Shown here in pieces: positions 57,901 through 64,000 of a DNA stretch of 64,000 nt (position 1 is its first letter; every line of letters begins with the position of its first letter). Source of the stretch: Aspidapion aeneum (Eukaryota; Arthropoda; Insecta; Coleoptera; Brentidae); the NCBI GenBank assembly GCA_963576565.1, contig OY755047.1, positions 8,030,931 through 8,094,930 of the forward strand, written 5' to 3'. Both the position numbers and the translations under genes were made by a program. The notes below the pieces were generated by a model, which did not search any database, was not told the origin of the DNA, and saw only the letters and a program-made list of their open reading frames with translations.

Positions 57901-58306
57901 TGGCCTATTAATGTGAAGGGGTAAGGACACACTACTTCCTGTACCTAGAAAAAAAAGTATAAAAATGAATTTAAATTTAACGAATTCAACTATCACTTTT
58001 AATTATTTAAATGATGATATACCTATTCTAGAGTTTAATATCTTTGGCACTCACCTATCACGCCCGTAGTATCTTCAACGTCCTCCCCCGTGTGCCTCTG
58101 AAGCCACGCCTTCTTCAAATGCCGGACCGGGTAGCTAGCTCCTCCCCCGCCTCCTTTGATAGGCTGTGGGCCGGGCGAGTTGGATTTTTCCGAATCCAAG
58201 GAACTCGGTTGAGGGGCGGGCGTCGAACTCTTCAGGGGCGTGGTCGCTTGCTCTTGCTCGGCGGTGGAGGGTGCTGGGGTACTGCAGCTCGGTGGAGTAG
58301 GTGCAC
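27959..58306 (-). CDS. Kdm3: Kdm3: JmjC-domain histone H3K9 demethylase (JMJD1/KDM3), 15 exons, 5' end not seen
   Basis: Exons in transcript order: 58306-58055, 57944-57762, 56494-56309, 51710-51518, 47373-47223, 46961-46774, 45006-44873, 44550-44420, 44082-43803, 41521-41110, 38479-38317, 36115-35919, 35799-35558, 31013-30778, 28405-27959 (stop). All have AG/GT borders and continuous phase; about 1130 codons. KDM3 enzymes are nuclear Fe(II)/2-oxoglutarate dioxygenases removing H3K9 mono- and dimethyl marks. The N-terminal part seen here is a low-complexity Ser/Gly/Lys-rich region. Next are [18 protein letters not shown], a Cys-rich zinc finger (CDVC...[12 protein letters not shown]), the WGIEQYC region, and the JmjC domain: [50 protein letters not shown] (Fe ligands His and Asp of HxD) and [15 protein letters not shown] (second His) with [11 protein letters not shown] (2-oxoglutarate Lys region). 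The gene looks functional despite 30 kb of repeat-laden introns. Confidence 0.96.
28608..29585 (+). pseudogene. Penelope-like reverse transcriptase + GIY-YIG endonuclease, one nonsense codon
   Basis: Frame from ATG 28608: [18 protein letters not shown] (RT motif 4-like), then the catalytic RYMDDTFI box, interrupted by TAG at 28734-28736, then [21 protein letters not shown], and a C-terminal GIY-YIG nuclease: [18 protein letters not shown], with the Arg/Glu-containing helix VNEHLKS and HAWSNDH. Stop at 29583-29585. RT plus GIY-YIG is diagnostic of Penelope-like elements. The N-terminal RT motifs are missing and there is one in-frame stop, so the copy is dead, but the downstream 258 codons remain open. 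Confidence 0.92.
29681..29775 (+). ncRNA. Terminal repeat with degenerate hammerhead-ribozyme-like core
   Basis: Contains ttgataac, then stem GGTTAG (29699-29704) / CTAACC (29714-29719), then GAAAC (29720-29724) and GTC (29725-29727). This is the order of a hammerhead core (CUGANGA - stem II - GAAA ... GUC), but with two changes in the first box (UUGAUAA). Hammerhead motifs are known in Penelope-like terminal repeats. The inverted copy is at 28465-28558, and a third copy at 11305-11395 has compensatory stem changes. Catalytic activity is doubtful given the core changes. Confidence 0.45.
29855..30750. mobile_element. GGATGATTCTAC MITE, copy 3 (896 bp)
   Basis: Same inverted ends as the other copies, flanked by ATAT on both sides (29851-29854, 30751-30754). 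It lies in the last Kdm3 intron, 23 bp from the donor of exon 30778-31013. Confidence 0.85.
31085..31649. mobile_element. hAT-type MITE, copy 2 (left-truncated)
   Basis: Matches 21885-22449 from 'gttgacgtcacat.gggggctg' to 'gttggccttg', embedded in the GTCAGCAAATT minisatellite of the 31.0-35.6-kb Kdm3 intron. Confidence 0.8.
32018..32617 (-). mobile_element. hAT-type MITE, copy 3
   Basis: Reverse-oriented copy from 'aaggccaacacaaaaataga' to 'ccgttttgatagccctg'. The right flank runs straight into a partial direct copy (32618-32815), so the flank is rearranged and no target duplication is seen. Confidence 0.8.
33490..34096 (+). mobile_element. hAT-type MITE, copy 4
   Basis: Full-length copy starting CAGGGCTGTCAAAATGGACG and ending 'gttggccttg'. 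GGTCAGC, part of the host minisatellite unit, is present on both sides, giving a 7-8-bp target duplication. Insertion therefore came after the minisatellite formed. Confidence 0.82.
35686..35730 (-). other. Kdm3: Exonic segment of Kdm3 identical to the intronic minisatellite core
   Basis: Within coding exon 35558-35799 the plus strand reads GGTAGCACTTTCATG (35686-35700), AG, GTCAGCAAAT (35703-35712), six bases, then GGTAGCATTTCC. On the minus strand this encodes [18 protein letters not shown], a conserved part of the KDM3 JmjC region. The minisatellite that fills the introns is GGTAGCACTTTCATG + GTCAGCAAATT. See the findings. Confidence 0.9.
36150..36652. repeat. 27-bp minisatellite, intron upstream of exon 35919-36115
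   Basis: About 18 units of 'ggtagcactttcatggtcag'+'caaatta' with variants ('ctctttc', 'gggcggcgaatt'), including an internal ~230-bp duplication marked by 'aaaaaatattg' spacers. It continues after an inserted element at 38222-38290. Confidence 0.92.
36884..37376. mobile_element. Nested palindromic element, about 493 bp
   Basis: Arms start 'ttaagagtagacatgctttt' and are complementary over about 200 bp ('gtcaccttagctccgaaa', 'gacgttgcaaaatgcggcaa', 'acgactcacgtgatata'). The centre is 'gattcgaaatattcatgaca' and its complement. Non-coding. Confidence 0.85.
37406..37790 (-). pseudogene. C-terminal remnant of an unidentified transposon protein
   Basis: Frame on the minus strand reads [40 protein letters not shown], then a Lys/Thr-rich linker and an acidic end ([18 protein letters not shown], stop at 37406). 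The 'RKST..W......RLSTDRLLR' wording recalls repeated insect ORFs that I cannot name. The N-terminal part is missing, apparently replaced by the nested palindrome and tandem repeats. No catalytic motif is visible. Confidence 0.45.
38520..39480. other. Kdm3 intron without recognised features
   Basis: AT-rich sequence between exon 38317-38479 and the palindromic element. 'cttcatatttt' motifs recur at 38535-38640 and resume at 40590-40685, on the far side of that element. The 72-codon open frame at 38962 is not supported as a gene. Confidence 0.5.
39493..40514. mobile_element. Palindromic CAGGGTGT element, 1022 bp, TA duplication
   Basis: Left arm starts CAGGGTGTTATTAAAAGTTT and the right arm ends in its near-complement 'aacttttaatgacaccctg', with TA on both sides. 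Arms are about 450 bp ('ttgacaggtgatagtacaca', 'ggtacttttggtaggggtgg', 'ctcgtaaaccgttgctctgg'). A third 'acgagataatt' block at 39897-39912 duplicates part of the left arm. Non-coding. Confidence 0.88.
41560..42420. repeat. 91-bp tandem array derived from the minisatellite (8 perfect periods)
   Basis: 'cggtaacgctttcatgggtc' starts at 41641, 41732, 41823, 41914, 42005, 42096, 42187 and 42278, exactly 91 bp apart each time. Each unit is three variants of the 27-bp core ('gtagcacttctatggtcagc', 'ctttcatgggtcagcaaatt', 'gtagcactttcatggtaagc'). Intron between exons 41110-41521 and 43803-44082 of Kdm3. Confidence 0.95.
42400..43770. repeat. 502-bp higher-order repeat, three copies
   Basis: A unit containing minisatellite plus a distinct 110-bp insert ('gatattctataaaaatgcgg', 'ggttaatatgaaactatcaa', 'gtattcgatcgtaacacgaa') recurs at offsets 502 and 503 bp (insert starts at about 42450, 42950, 43450). 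The 67-codon frames in each copy are by-products of the repeat. Confidence 0.93.
44155..44815. repeat. 27-bp minisatellite flanking the zinc-finger exon
   Basis: Units at 44155-44360 (downstream of the zinc-finger exon 44420-44550) and 44590-44815 (upstream of it). In the latter, a 65-bp piece ('ggtcagcaaatttggtaggt' to 'gcattaaagtat') is directly duplicated. Units stop short of splice sites by 50 bp or more. Confidence 0.9.
44420..44550 (-). other. Kdm3: Kdm3 zinc-finger exon
   Basis: A 131-bp exon encoding [20 protein letters not shown], then a Cys-rich [16 protein letters not shown]: six cysteines and a histidine in the arrangement of the KDM3-family C6-type zinc finger needed for substrate recognition and activity. 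In phase with exons 44873-45006 and 43803-44082. Confidence 0.92.
45029..46601. repeat. 514-bp tandem repeat (three units plus a partial)
   Basis: 'tcaaacaagtttcatggcta' starts at 45029, 45523, 46037 and 46551 (periods 494, 514, 514). The first unit lacks 20 bp, 'agaggcgccatctaccgaga'. Units are about 99% alike, so amplification is recent. A single diverged copy lies at 60818-61129, and a fragment in reverse at 62175-62250. The unit is G+C-richer than its surroundings and probably derives from a transposon end or SINE, unnamed. It is in the Kdm3 intron between exons 44873-45006 and 46774-46961. Confidence 0.93.
46655..47115. repeat. 27-bp minisatellite around exon 46774-46961
   Basis: Units at 46655-46735 and 47055-47115 on either side of the exon. 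This is the 5'-most occurrence in Kdm3; none is seen in the introns further 5'. Confidence 0.85.
47800..49144. mobile_element. GGATGATTCTAC MITE, copy 4, rearranged
   Basis: Left part (47800-48460) and right part (48800-49144) of the MITE are separated by about 340 bp containing an end of another family (CCGGCCAGAATAAAATGAGG, near 48515). The two parts overlap by a repeated 'gactgatatcaa.agtataat', so the join is a recombination product and not a simple insertion. Confidence 0.8.
49599..50514. mobile_element. GGATGATTCTAC MITE, copy 5 (916 bp)
   Basis: Complete copy with both inverted ends, inside the duplicated region of the Kdm3 intron 47374-51517. Confidence 0.85.
51730..52022. mobile_element. 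Inverted-repeat element related to 54.1 and 58.4 kb
   Basis: 'ttctctaatacaaatttcaa', 'atgaaaggttcttactagtt' and 'tgaaaatgtttt' on the left are mirrored by 'aacattttcaaactagtaag' to 'gtattagagaac' on the right (palindrome centre about 51930). The reverse complement of 51750-51845 matches 54095-54180 and 58460-58570 ('taccactttcgcgtacttgg'). Confidence 0.7.
52274..53128 (+). repeat. 144-bp tandem repeat, six copies
   Basis: 'gtgttccatatcatttcgat' starts at 52274, 52418, 52562, 52706, 52850 and 52994, each exactly 144 bp apart. Every unit contains 'tttttctatttcag', a strong splice-acceptor-like string. Units are about 98% identical. Position just upstream of gag suggests a promoter/leader repeat of the Pao element. 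Confidence 0.95.
53148..53829 (+). pseudogene. Bel/Pao-type gag (DUF1759-like) fragment, frameshifted
   Basis: ATG 53148 begins [20 protein letters not shown]. The frame is lost near 53215, and the neighbouring frame continues [20 protein letters not shown], then [20 protein letters not shown] and [20 protein letters not shown], then [20 protein letters not shown] and KLVNRYQNK. The 'LP.F.GD...W..F...F...I..N.SLS...K..YL...L...'-type order is the gag region of Bel/Pao elements. From about 53730 the frame leaves gag and reads unrelated DNA to the stop. Confidence 0.8.
54095..54596. repeat. Repeat block 'agtctgccaaagctcagctc'
   Basis: Related to the longer block at 58395-59275. Units contain 'ctggaagtgggcaatgttac', 'tttacataactttatattta', 'ggaaagtaaattaaaat' and 'cctatcagtctgccaaagct'. 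Non-coding. Confidence 0.7.
54597..55831. mobile_element. Palindromic CAGGGTGTCCC element, 1235 bp, TA duplication
   Basis: Ends CAGGGTGTCCCAAATTGGAC / 'gcccaatttgggacaccctg', TA on both sides (54595-54596, 55832-55833). Arms are complementary for about 400 bp ('gagacagagaaaagctgacc', 'aaaaccgcattttgaaatat', 'gtctcgtctttgagctacgg'). The centre (55000-55400) is unpaired and includes 'aatgacgtcatgcgcc'. Decayed relatives at 17755 and 24700-25070. Confidence 0.9.
56850..57580 (+). mobile_element. HINE-like element, short complete copy (3 monomers)
   Basis: Has both ends seen in the 18.0-kb copy: 'aatactctgccaatctatgg' with AGCTCACACTAGG stem on the left, and AGCTCACACTACTT/AGTAGTGTGAGCTA on the right. 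Core: three satellite monomers (from 56945), the 'ggtaccaaatttcattaaaa' block, then a (GACA)n tract of about 45 bp (57397-57442). Its small size shows the ancestral monomer number. In the Kdm3 intron 56495-57761. Confidence 0.75.
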
Positions 58307-58394
58307 CTGGAAGAGAGAAAGGGAAAATGAATGTTAAGTTAAGAAAACTGAAGCTTAGAATGGGTAATACAAGGGCCATCTTTTATATCTTGCA

Positions 58395-59275
58395 TATAGG
58401 AAGATAGACAAGTTTAGAAAAATATTTCGAAACTAGTAAGAACCTTTCATTTTGAAATTTGTATGGGAGAACTTGGCTTTACTTTTATCTCAATTCTTTT
58501 TATAGAATACCACTTTCGCGTACTTGGCTTTTTTTACATAAAATGTTTTTGTTATGATTTCACTTCTTTTTTAAAGGATATGGATAATATTTAAGTTTTA
58601 AAGTAGTAAAATATGCAAAATATTGTTCAAAACTTTTGCAATGCCTTATTAAAAATTTTGAGGTTTTTTTGATTTTTTTCTATGGTTTTGTCATAGTTCA
58701 GCCTTCTAAAGCTCAGCTCTCTAGCGTTCCTGGAAGTGGGCAATGTTACTTTTACATAACTTTACGTTTATAGGGGAGGAAAGTAAATTAAAATCTTGGT
58801 GTACTTAAATTTTTCCTATAGTTTTATCATATTTCCTATCAGTCTGCCAAAGCTCAGCTCTCTAGGGAGGGAAGCTAATTAAAATTTGAGGTTTTTTTAA
58901 ATTTTCTTCTATAGTTTTATCATAGTTCCTATCAGGCTTTCAAAGCTCAGCTCTATAGCGTTTCTGGAAGTGGGCAATGTTACTTTTACATAACTTTACA
59001 TTTATAGGAAAGGAAAGTAAATTAAAATTTTCGGGTTTTTAAATTTTTTCCTATAGTTTTATCATATTTCCTACCAGTCTGCCAAAGCTCAGCTCTAGCG
59101 CGTCTGGAAGTGGGCAATGTTTTTTTACATAACTTTACATGTATAGGGGAGGGGAGTAAATTAGAATTTTGAGGTTTTTTGATTTTTTCCAAGGGTTTGC
59201 TCACAATTTTTATCAGTGTGCCAAATTTCAGCTTCGTAGCATGTCTGAAAGTACAGTAGAATTTTGATGATCTAT
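58395..59275. repeat. Tandem block 'ctggaagtgggcaatgtt' (about 5 units)
   Basis: Irregular units of about 110-230 bp with 'aaagctcagctctctagcgt', 'tacataactttac', 'gggaggaaagtaaattaaaa' and 'ttttatcatatttcctatc'. Probably a tandemly expanded transposon interior shared with 54095-54596. Confidence 0.75.
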
Positions 59276-59279
59276 ACAT

Positions 59280-60815
59280 TTCGACGTTTTTTGAAATTTC
59301 GTAACTACTTTACTACTTCAGCTAAGTCCATGAAACTTGGAGGGGTTGTTAACTCTATGAAGCTCTACGACTATGCAAAGTGTGAGTTTAGATAAATCAA
59401 ATATGGGCTGAAATGTTTTAAGAAAAGATGGTACAGCAGTTTCCGCGCGAACTTGACTGGGCACTGCTGTGCCCCCTGATATGTCATGTTGGTATAAAAT
59501 TAAAGGTAAAACTGTCATTGTCTTTGGATAAAAAGAACAAAAAAAAGCACAGATAAAAACAACTCAAAGACATGGCATTTTTTAGATTTTTTTTTGTTGC
59601 TCTCAGTATGCATATTTTAAATAAAGAGGTTGGAAATACCACAAAAGTGTATAGTTTTTGCAAAGTCAGTTGAACAAAGGTTAAAGCCGACCATCGGCAT
59701 ATCCTTTAAAGAAAGTGACGGCGGTAGATATATCATGAAAATTATTTCATTTAATTATGGCGTAAACTAAAGAAATAAAAATAGATAATAAAACTTTCTA
59801 TTCCTACACCTACAGAAACGACACTGATTTATTTTCTAACTCTGCATACTGCCGACTAAAGGGGTTCCGAAAAGCACACCCGAAAGCAATCAAAAGCGCA
59901 TCTCAAAAAAATCTGCCAATCAGGTGCCGTCTATCCACATGTGCTGGGTCGGTCAGAAAACAAATACTTTGTGCTCGGACCGCAAAGAGCCGCGCCTTTT
60001 CTCTGTCGGTAGGGTTGAAATTATACCAGGAAGATTTTATATGAATTTGGATAACTTTTGACGGGCAGATTGAAGCAAAATATCATGAAATCGATAGAAC
60101 CCCTTATTAGGAGCATTTCAGGTGACTTTGCAAAAACTATAACTGCCTATAACAAGGACTATAAAAGCTTTGTTCGATTGCTCTTCTTCGGCTTTGTTAA
60201 ATCGTTTCGTATGTATGTAGGCGGGAAATTTCTATTACCTTTAAAAAACCGTTATTTTTACTTCACAATAACTTTGCAAATGTTTTTTAATGTAATAAAC
60301 GCAATAAAAGATCCAAATAAAATTCTCAATGCCACAAAATGTTTTCAAGATCAACACTAGCACAGAACTATTTTTAGCTGATGCACGGCGTCAAACAAAC
60401 TGAATTTGGCCTTCATCAAATGCAAACGCTACCGCAGAAAAAGTGCCTACGTGTGAGCATATGCCAGATATCGTTAAAATCAAAGAGATTAAAGCATTTA
60501 TGTAGAATGGCCAGAATCTCATACGCCATTAATTTTATTAATCAATTAAATTCAAAATAAGATTTAATGTCAGAAATTTACAAAATCCATTGACAAAGCA
60601 AGAATCAACCTATATATTCTCTAACCAAAAGGTAAATACTAAAAAAAATGCTTAAAATATAAATAAAATGATAATTAACCGAGTAAATAACAATAGGAAA
60701 AGATAACAAATATTAACCAAAGAAATTCAAGGAACCCCCTTTAGTTGAATGTTTTTGATATTAACAAACAACACAATAAGCGCAATAAACATTCTAAGTG
60801 CAATAAATTATCAAT
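59280..60815. other. No recognised gene
   Basis: A 100-codon frame at 60058-60360 has no recognisable domain. A moderately GC-rich part at 59850-60010 ('gtgctcggaccgcaaagagc') may be the promoter or 5' UTR of a retroelement or of the upstream Kdm3 region, but nothing decides this. The 5' exons of Kdm3 were not found here. Confidence 0.4.
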
Positions 60816-60817
60816 CA

Positions 60818-61129
60818 ATCAAGATTCGTGGCAAATCGGGTAAAAAGAAGTTTTTGTTTTCTCTCATATTTTTCCGTGGGTAGCTCCAAAGCCTAACCTC
60901 ACGGGGTTCCTAGATCTAATGAACCCCTATTAAGTGTTGACAGTTAACTGTTTCGTCCTTATGGGGCTCCTCAGAACAATGCTTGGTCAATGTGACACCC
61001 TTGTGAAGTTAATCCGACGGTTTTGTCGCGAATCCTACGTTTATAGTGAGAAAACCCTTGCAAGAAGCGCCATCTACCGAGATACGAGAGAAACTAGAAC
61101 AAAAGCAGGCGAGTATAAACTGCTATATA
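60818..61129. repeat. Diverged single copy of the 514-bp repeat
   Basis: Aligns with 45035-45330 ('tttttccgtgggtagct', 'taagtgttgacagttaac', 'gcgccatctaccgagatacg') at perhaps 85% identity. Indicates the 514-bp unit is a dispersed repeat that was later amplified inside Kdm3. Confidence 0.8.
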
Positions 61130-62176
61130 CAGGGTGTTCGGCACATGAACCGTCAAAAATTTTTGGGATATTGTTGGGGTTATTTGCTACCTTTTCAACC
61201 TTGGAACTTGGGTCCTTAGAGTCACGGCTAAAGAGATATGAATTTTTTTATTTTTTTTCTCAAATTACCCAAAATCCCACCTTTAAACCCTTGTAAGCTT
61301 TTTATTAATGTCTGGAAAAGCATAATTTTTTTTATAATTCTATAATCTTATGCTACTTCAACTAATTAATAGATTTGTTAAAATTTATGTACCAAAGGGA
61401 CATACGAGGTGTTTTCTTGAAGAACATTAGTGATTTTGTGAAAGAAAATCAATTTCAAAATTAAAAAATAAAAAAAGTATCGACACTTGAGAACTTCATT
61501 TTCTTTTAAAAACTTATCTAGTTGATTACCTTTCTAACGGTATGCTACACATTGATTTAAAAAAAAACAATTCTGCTTTAAAATACGGATATTCTGTGAG
61601 ACGGGCAATAATCGTTCGGACTTGATAAGAAAAACAACTTGATGTTTATGATCGTTTCGAACAAAATTTATAAATAAAGAACACAATACATTATTGTTAA
61701 AAGTTTAACTTTTGTTTAAGTAGGTAAACGATCATAAACATCAAATTGTTTTTCTTACCAATTCCAAACGAGTCTCGCCCTTCTGACGGAATATCCGTAT
61801 TTTAAAGCAGAAATGTTTTTCTTTTTATCAATGTGTAGCATACCGTTAGAAAGGTAATCAACTAAAGAAGTTTTTAAAAGAAAATGAAGTTCTCAATTGT
61901 CGATACTTTTTTTGATTTTTAATTTTGAAATTGATTTTCTTTCACAAAATCACTAATGTTCTTCAATAAAAAACCTCGTATGTCCCTTTGGTACATTAAT
62001 TTTAACAAATCTATTAATTATTTGAAGAAGCATAAGATTACAGAATTATTTTTAAAAAATGGTGCTTTTCCAGACATTAATAAAAAGCTTACGAGGGTTT
62101 AAAGGTGGGATTTTGGATAATTTGAGAAAAAAAAATCATATCTCTTTAGCCGTGACTCTTAGGACCCAAGTTCCAA
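61130..62176. mobile_element. Palindromic CAGGGTGTTCGG element, right end lost
   Basis: Left arm starts CAGGGTGTTCGGCACATGAA. The right arm complement stops at 'ggacccaagttccaa' (62176) and runs into a reversed piece of the 514-bp repeat. Arms pair over about 430 bp ('acggctaaagagatatga', 'gggacatacgaggtgttttc', 'ttttaaaatacggatattct'). A nested smaller inverted repeat lies at 61590-61800. Confidence 0.8.
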
Positions 62177-62179
62177 TTG

Positions 62180-63450
62180 ACCAAGCAGTATTCTGAGGAC
62201 TCCCATAAGGACGAAACAGTTAACTGTCAACACTTATTAGGTGTCCATTATTTTTTTGGGGAAAAATATTCTAGCAAGGTATCAATCACTTTACCTTAGT
62301 GGCCAATAATTAATTTCGTAAAGACCTAAATCTGTATGAAAATCTGATCCTAAACCATCAAAAAACTAGAGTGTATTTAAAAACTTTAATCTATTCCTTA
62401 GCTTAGATGCACAAGCTATTTTTATTTTATAAAATTTTATAGTGTTTTTTTGTCACCTTTAAGCTTAAAAAAGCTGTAAAAACTTTCTTAAAAGTAGTTT
62501 TAGGCAAAAAATGAGTGACAGCATTCGAAAAAGAGATAAAAGTTTTATACCTCCTAAAAATTTCATAACAATTGGATGGTCTAGATATAAATTTTTAAAT
62601 TTAGCAAAAATTGCTAAAAATACCCAATTTTTCACAAATTCAGCCAATTTTGATGATAAAAATTTTAGTGGACACCAAAAAAATATCCTTAAAAATGAGT
62701 ATAGATAAACCATTAGGCTTTCTATGAATAGTTTAATTAAAAAAAAAAAAAACAAATTGTGTGCTTAAGACCACACGGCAGAAGTATAAACTTCAACAAG
62801 GCGAAATTAATAATACTGGCCTTCATCTGCATCATCATATCGCTCGCTGAATGTTCCTCTCACAGTTTGTTGACTCGAGCCGACTTTATCCGAATGAGCG
62901 TTACATAGCCGAGCCTGACGGCTCAGTTCAATTCACTACCCACAAAAACTGCTAAACGCGCCTAAAGAAGCTTAAAAAAAAAATCAACTTTCTTGACTGT
63001 TTTAAATCAACTACAATTTGTGAGGCATTCTGACACATTTTTAAATTTCTTTGGTCAAATAAAATCTAGTATACCTGATCCCCACAACAACCGTCTCAAA
63101 ATACAAAACTAAAAACCTTTTCAAACTAAAACTGCAAGGGGGAATGGGTAGAGGTTATAACAATGATATTTGCTGTCTTTATTTGTTACAGACAAAGAAG
63201 ACAGAGACAGAAAAAAAATCCTGTTTTGTTAAGTGGGTTTCAACCATAGATTCTTGGTAAAATGCTGGGTTTAAATATGTGGGTAAACTTATGGTGTGAT
63301 GGGTCAGCTTTTTTCTTTTTTTTTCTCGACGTTTCTTGTGTTATCATCACGGATCACCCAACAAACCTGTGTTATCATGTAGGTAACACTATTTTTACCT
63401 TCCTAGCCCAGCAGTGGCTAGAGAAGGTATTCTTTTCGACGAAAAATTTT
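62180..63450. other. No recognised gene; AT-rich flank
   Basis: Contains a reversed 514-repeat fragment (62177-62250) and overlapping short frames on both strands at 62465-62755 without protein character. 62800-62960 is less AT-rich ('cctgacggctcagttcaatt') but unrecognised. Confidence 0.4.
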
Positions 63451-64000
63451 TAGCTCACACATATACTATACTATAGTAGTGTGAGCTATGGTGATCCTAA
63501 TTTTTTCGAGAAAAAAAAAGTTGCTCCGATTTCAAAATTTTTTATATATCTTTGCGTTTCAGATGATTTTGAAACTTTTTTGTTGCGCCGTCTGTCTGTC
63601 TGTCTGTATGTCTGTCTGTCTGTCTGTCTGTCTGTATGTCTGTCTGTAACGACCAATGCGCATAACTCAAAAACCGCTTGGCCGATTTTAATGAAATTTG
63701 GTACCTAGGCTGGGTCTTGGGTCGAGATGGTCCCATTTAAAAATGAACAAAATTCACCGAACACAAACCGAATAAAAGGGTGGGGGTAGATTTCAAAAAT
63801 TAGAGTTTATGTGAAAATATGGCGTGTGTGATATCAAACGAAAGGTAATTGAGTCTGCAGTTAAACAAAATACATTTTAATTTATTTTAAAAAAAGGGTG
63901 GGGGTATATTTTAAAAATTAGAGTTAAAGTGAAAATATGGTGTGTGTGATATCAAACGAAAGGTAATTGAGTCCGGAGTTTAACAAAATACATTTTAGTT
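63451..64000 (-). mobile_element. HINE-like element, continues beyond the window
   Basis: Reverse-oriented: stem AGCTCACACATATACTATACT/AGTAGTGTGAGCTA-type end at 63451-63487, (CTGT)n tract at 63588-63650, the 'ggtacctaggctgggtctt' block, then at least two satellite monomers ('gggtgggggtagatttcaaa', 'aacgaaaggtaattgagtct'). Confidence 0.75.

Noticed and set aside
60058..60360. 100-codon plus-strand frame as a possible gene
   Set aside because: No recognisable domain, no splice partners, AT-rich codon composition. Left as unannotated.

Overview
This window is A+T-rich, intron-rich nuclear DNA from an insect. The species is not identifiable by eye; a beetle or hemipteran is a guess based on the transposon mix. 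I base 'insect' on two intact, interrupted housekeeping genes of animal type and on a dense load of arthropod-style transposons. Roughly nine tenths of the window is intron or repeat.

Layout. 1-7.5 kb: short DNA transposons, palindromic MITEs and a LINE fragment. 7.6-9.75 kb (minus): three phase-compatible exons of an unrecognised coiled-coil protein gene, sharing a 353-bp divergent promoter interval with the next gene. 10.1-17.65 kb (plus): complete six-exon SF3A3/noisette, the 60-kDa subunit of the U2-associated SF3a splicing complex (500 residues). Its 5.3-kb fourth intron is packed with transposons. One is a 1.44-kb element with perfect 16-bp inverted ends that carries a THAP first exon and a second, inward-facing first exon. 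18.0-21.0 kb: a Helentron/HINE-like element whose core has expanded to about 21 copies of a ~119-bp satellite. 21.8-25.7 kb: a hAT-type MITE, a 344-bp duplication and unannotatable AT-rich DNA. 27.96-58.31 kb (minus): fifteen consecutive exons of Kdm3 (JMJD1-type JmjC histone H3K9 demethylase), all phase-compatible. The 5' part of the gene lies outside the recognised exons. 58.3-64 kb: probable upstream intron or flank made of repeats, ending in another HINE-like element that runs off the window.

Main observation. A 27-bp-period minisatellite (core GTCAGCAAATT + GGTAGCACTTTCATG) fills the 3' flank and at least seven introns of Kdm3, from 25.7 to 47.1 kb, and I did not find it elsewhere in the window. 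The same sequence occurs inside a conserved Kdm3 coding exon (35686-35730, coding the [10 protein letters not shown] segment). The simplest reading is that an exon segment seeded a minisatellite that spread through the gene's own introns. Independently, the last about 30 codons of Kdm3 plus 3' sequence form a ~424-bp tandem array of six copies (25.8-28.0 kb), and the intermediate copies inspected keep the reading frame and stop codon.

Other notable items: a Penelope-like retroelement with inverted terminal repeats holding a degenerate hammerhead-like core, 11-bp target duplications and a GIY-YIG domain; two TIR elements starting CGAGGGG with 8-bp target duplications and short tandem repeats beside their ends; and a 144-bp, six-copy repeat upstream of a broken Bel/Pao gag.
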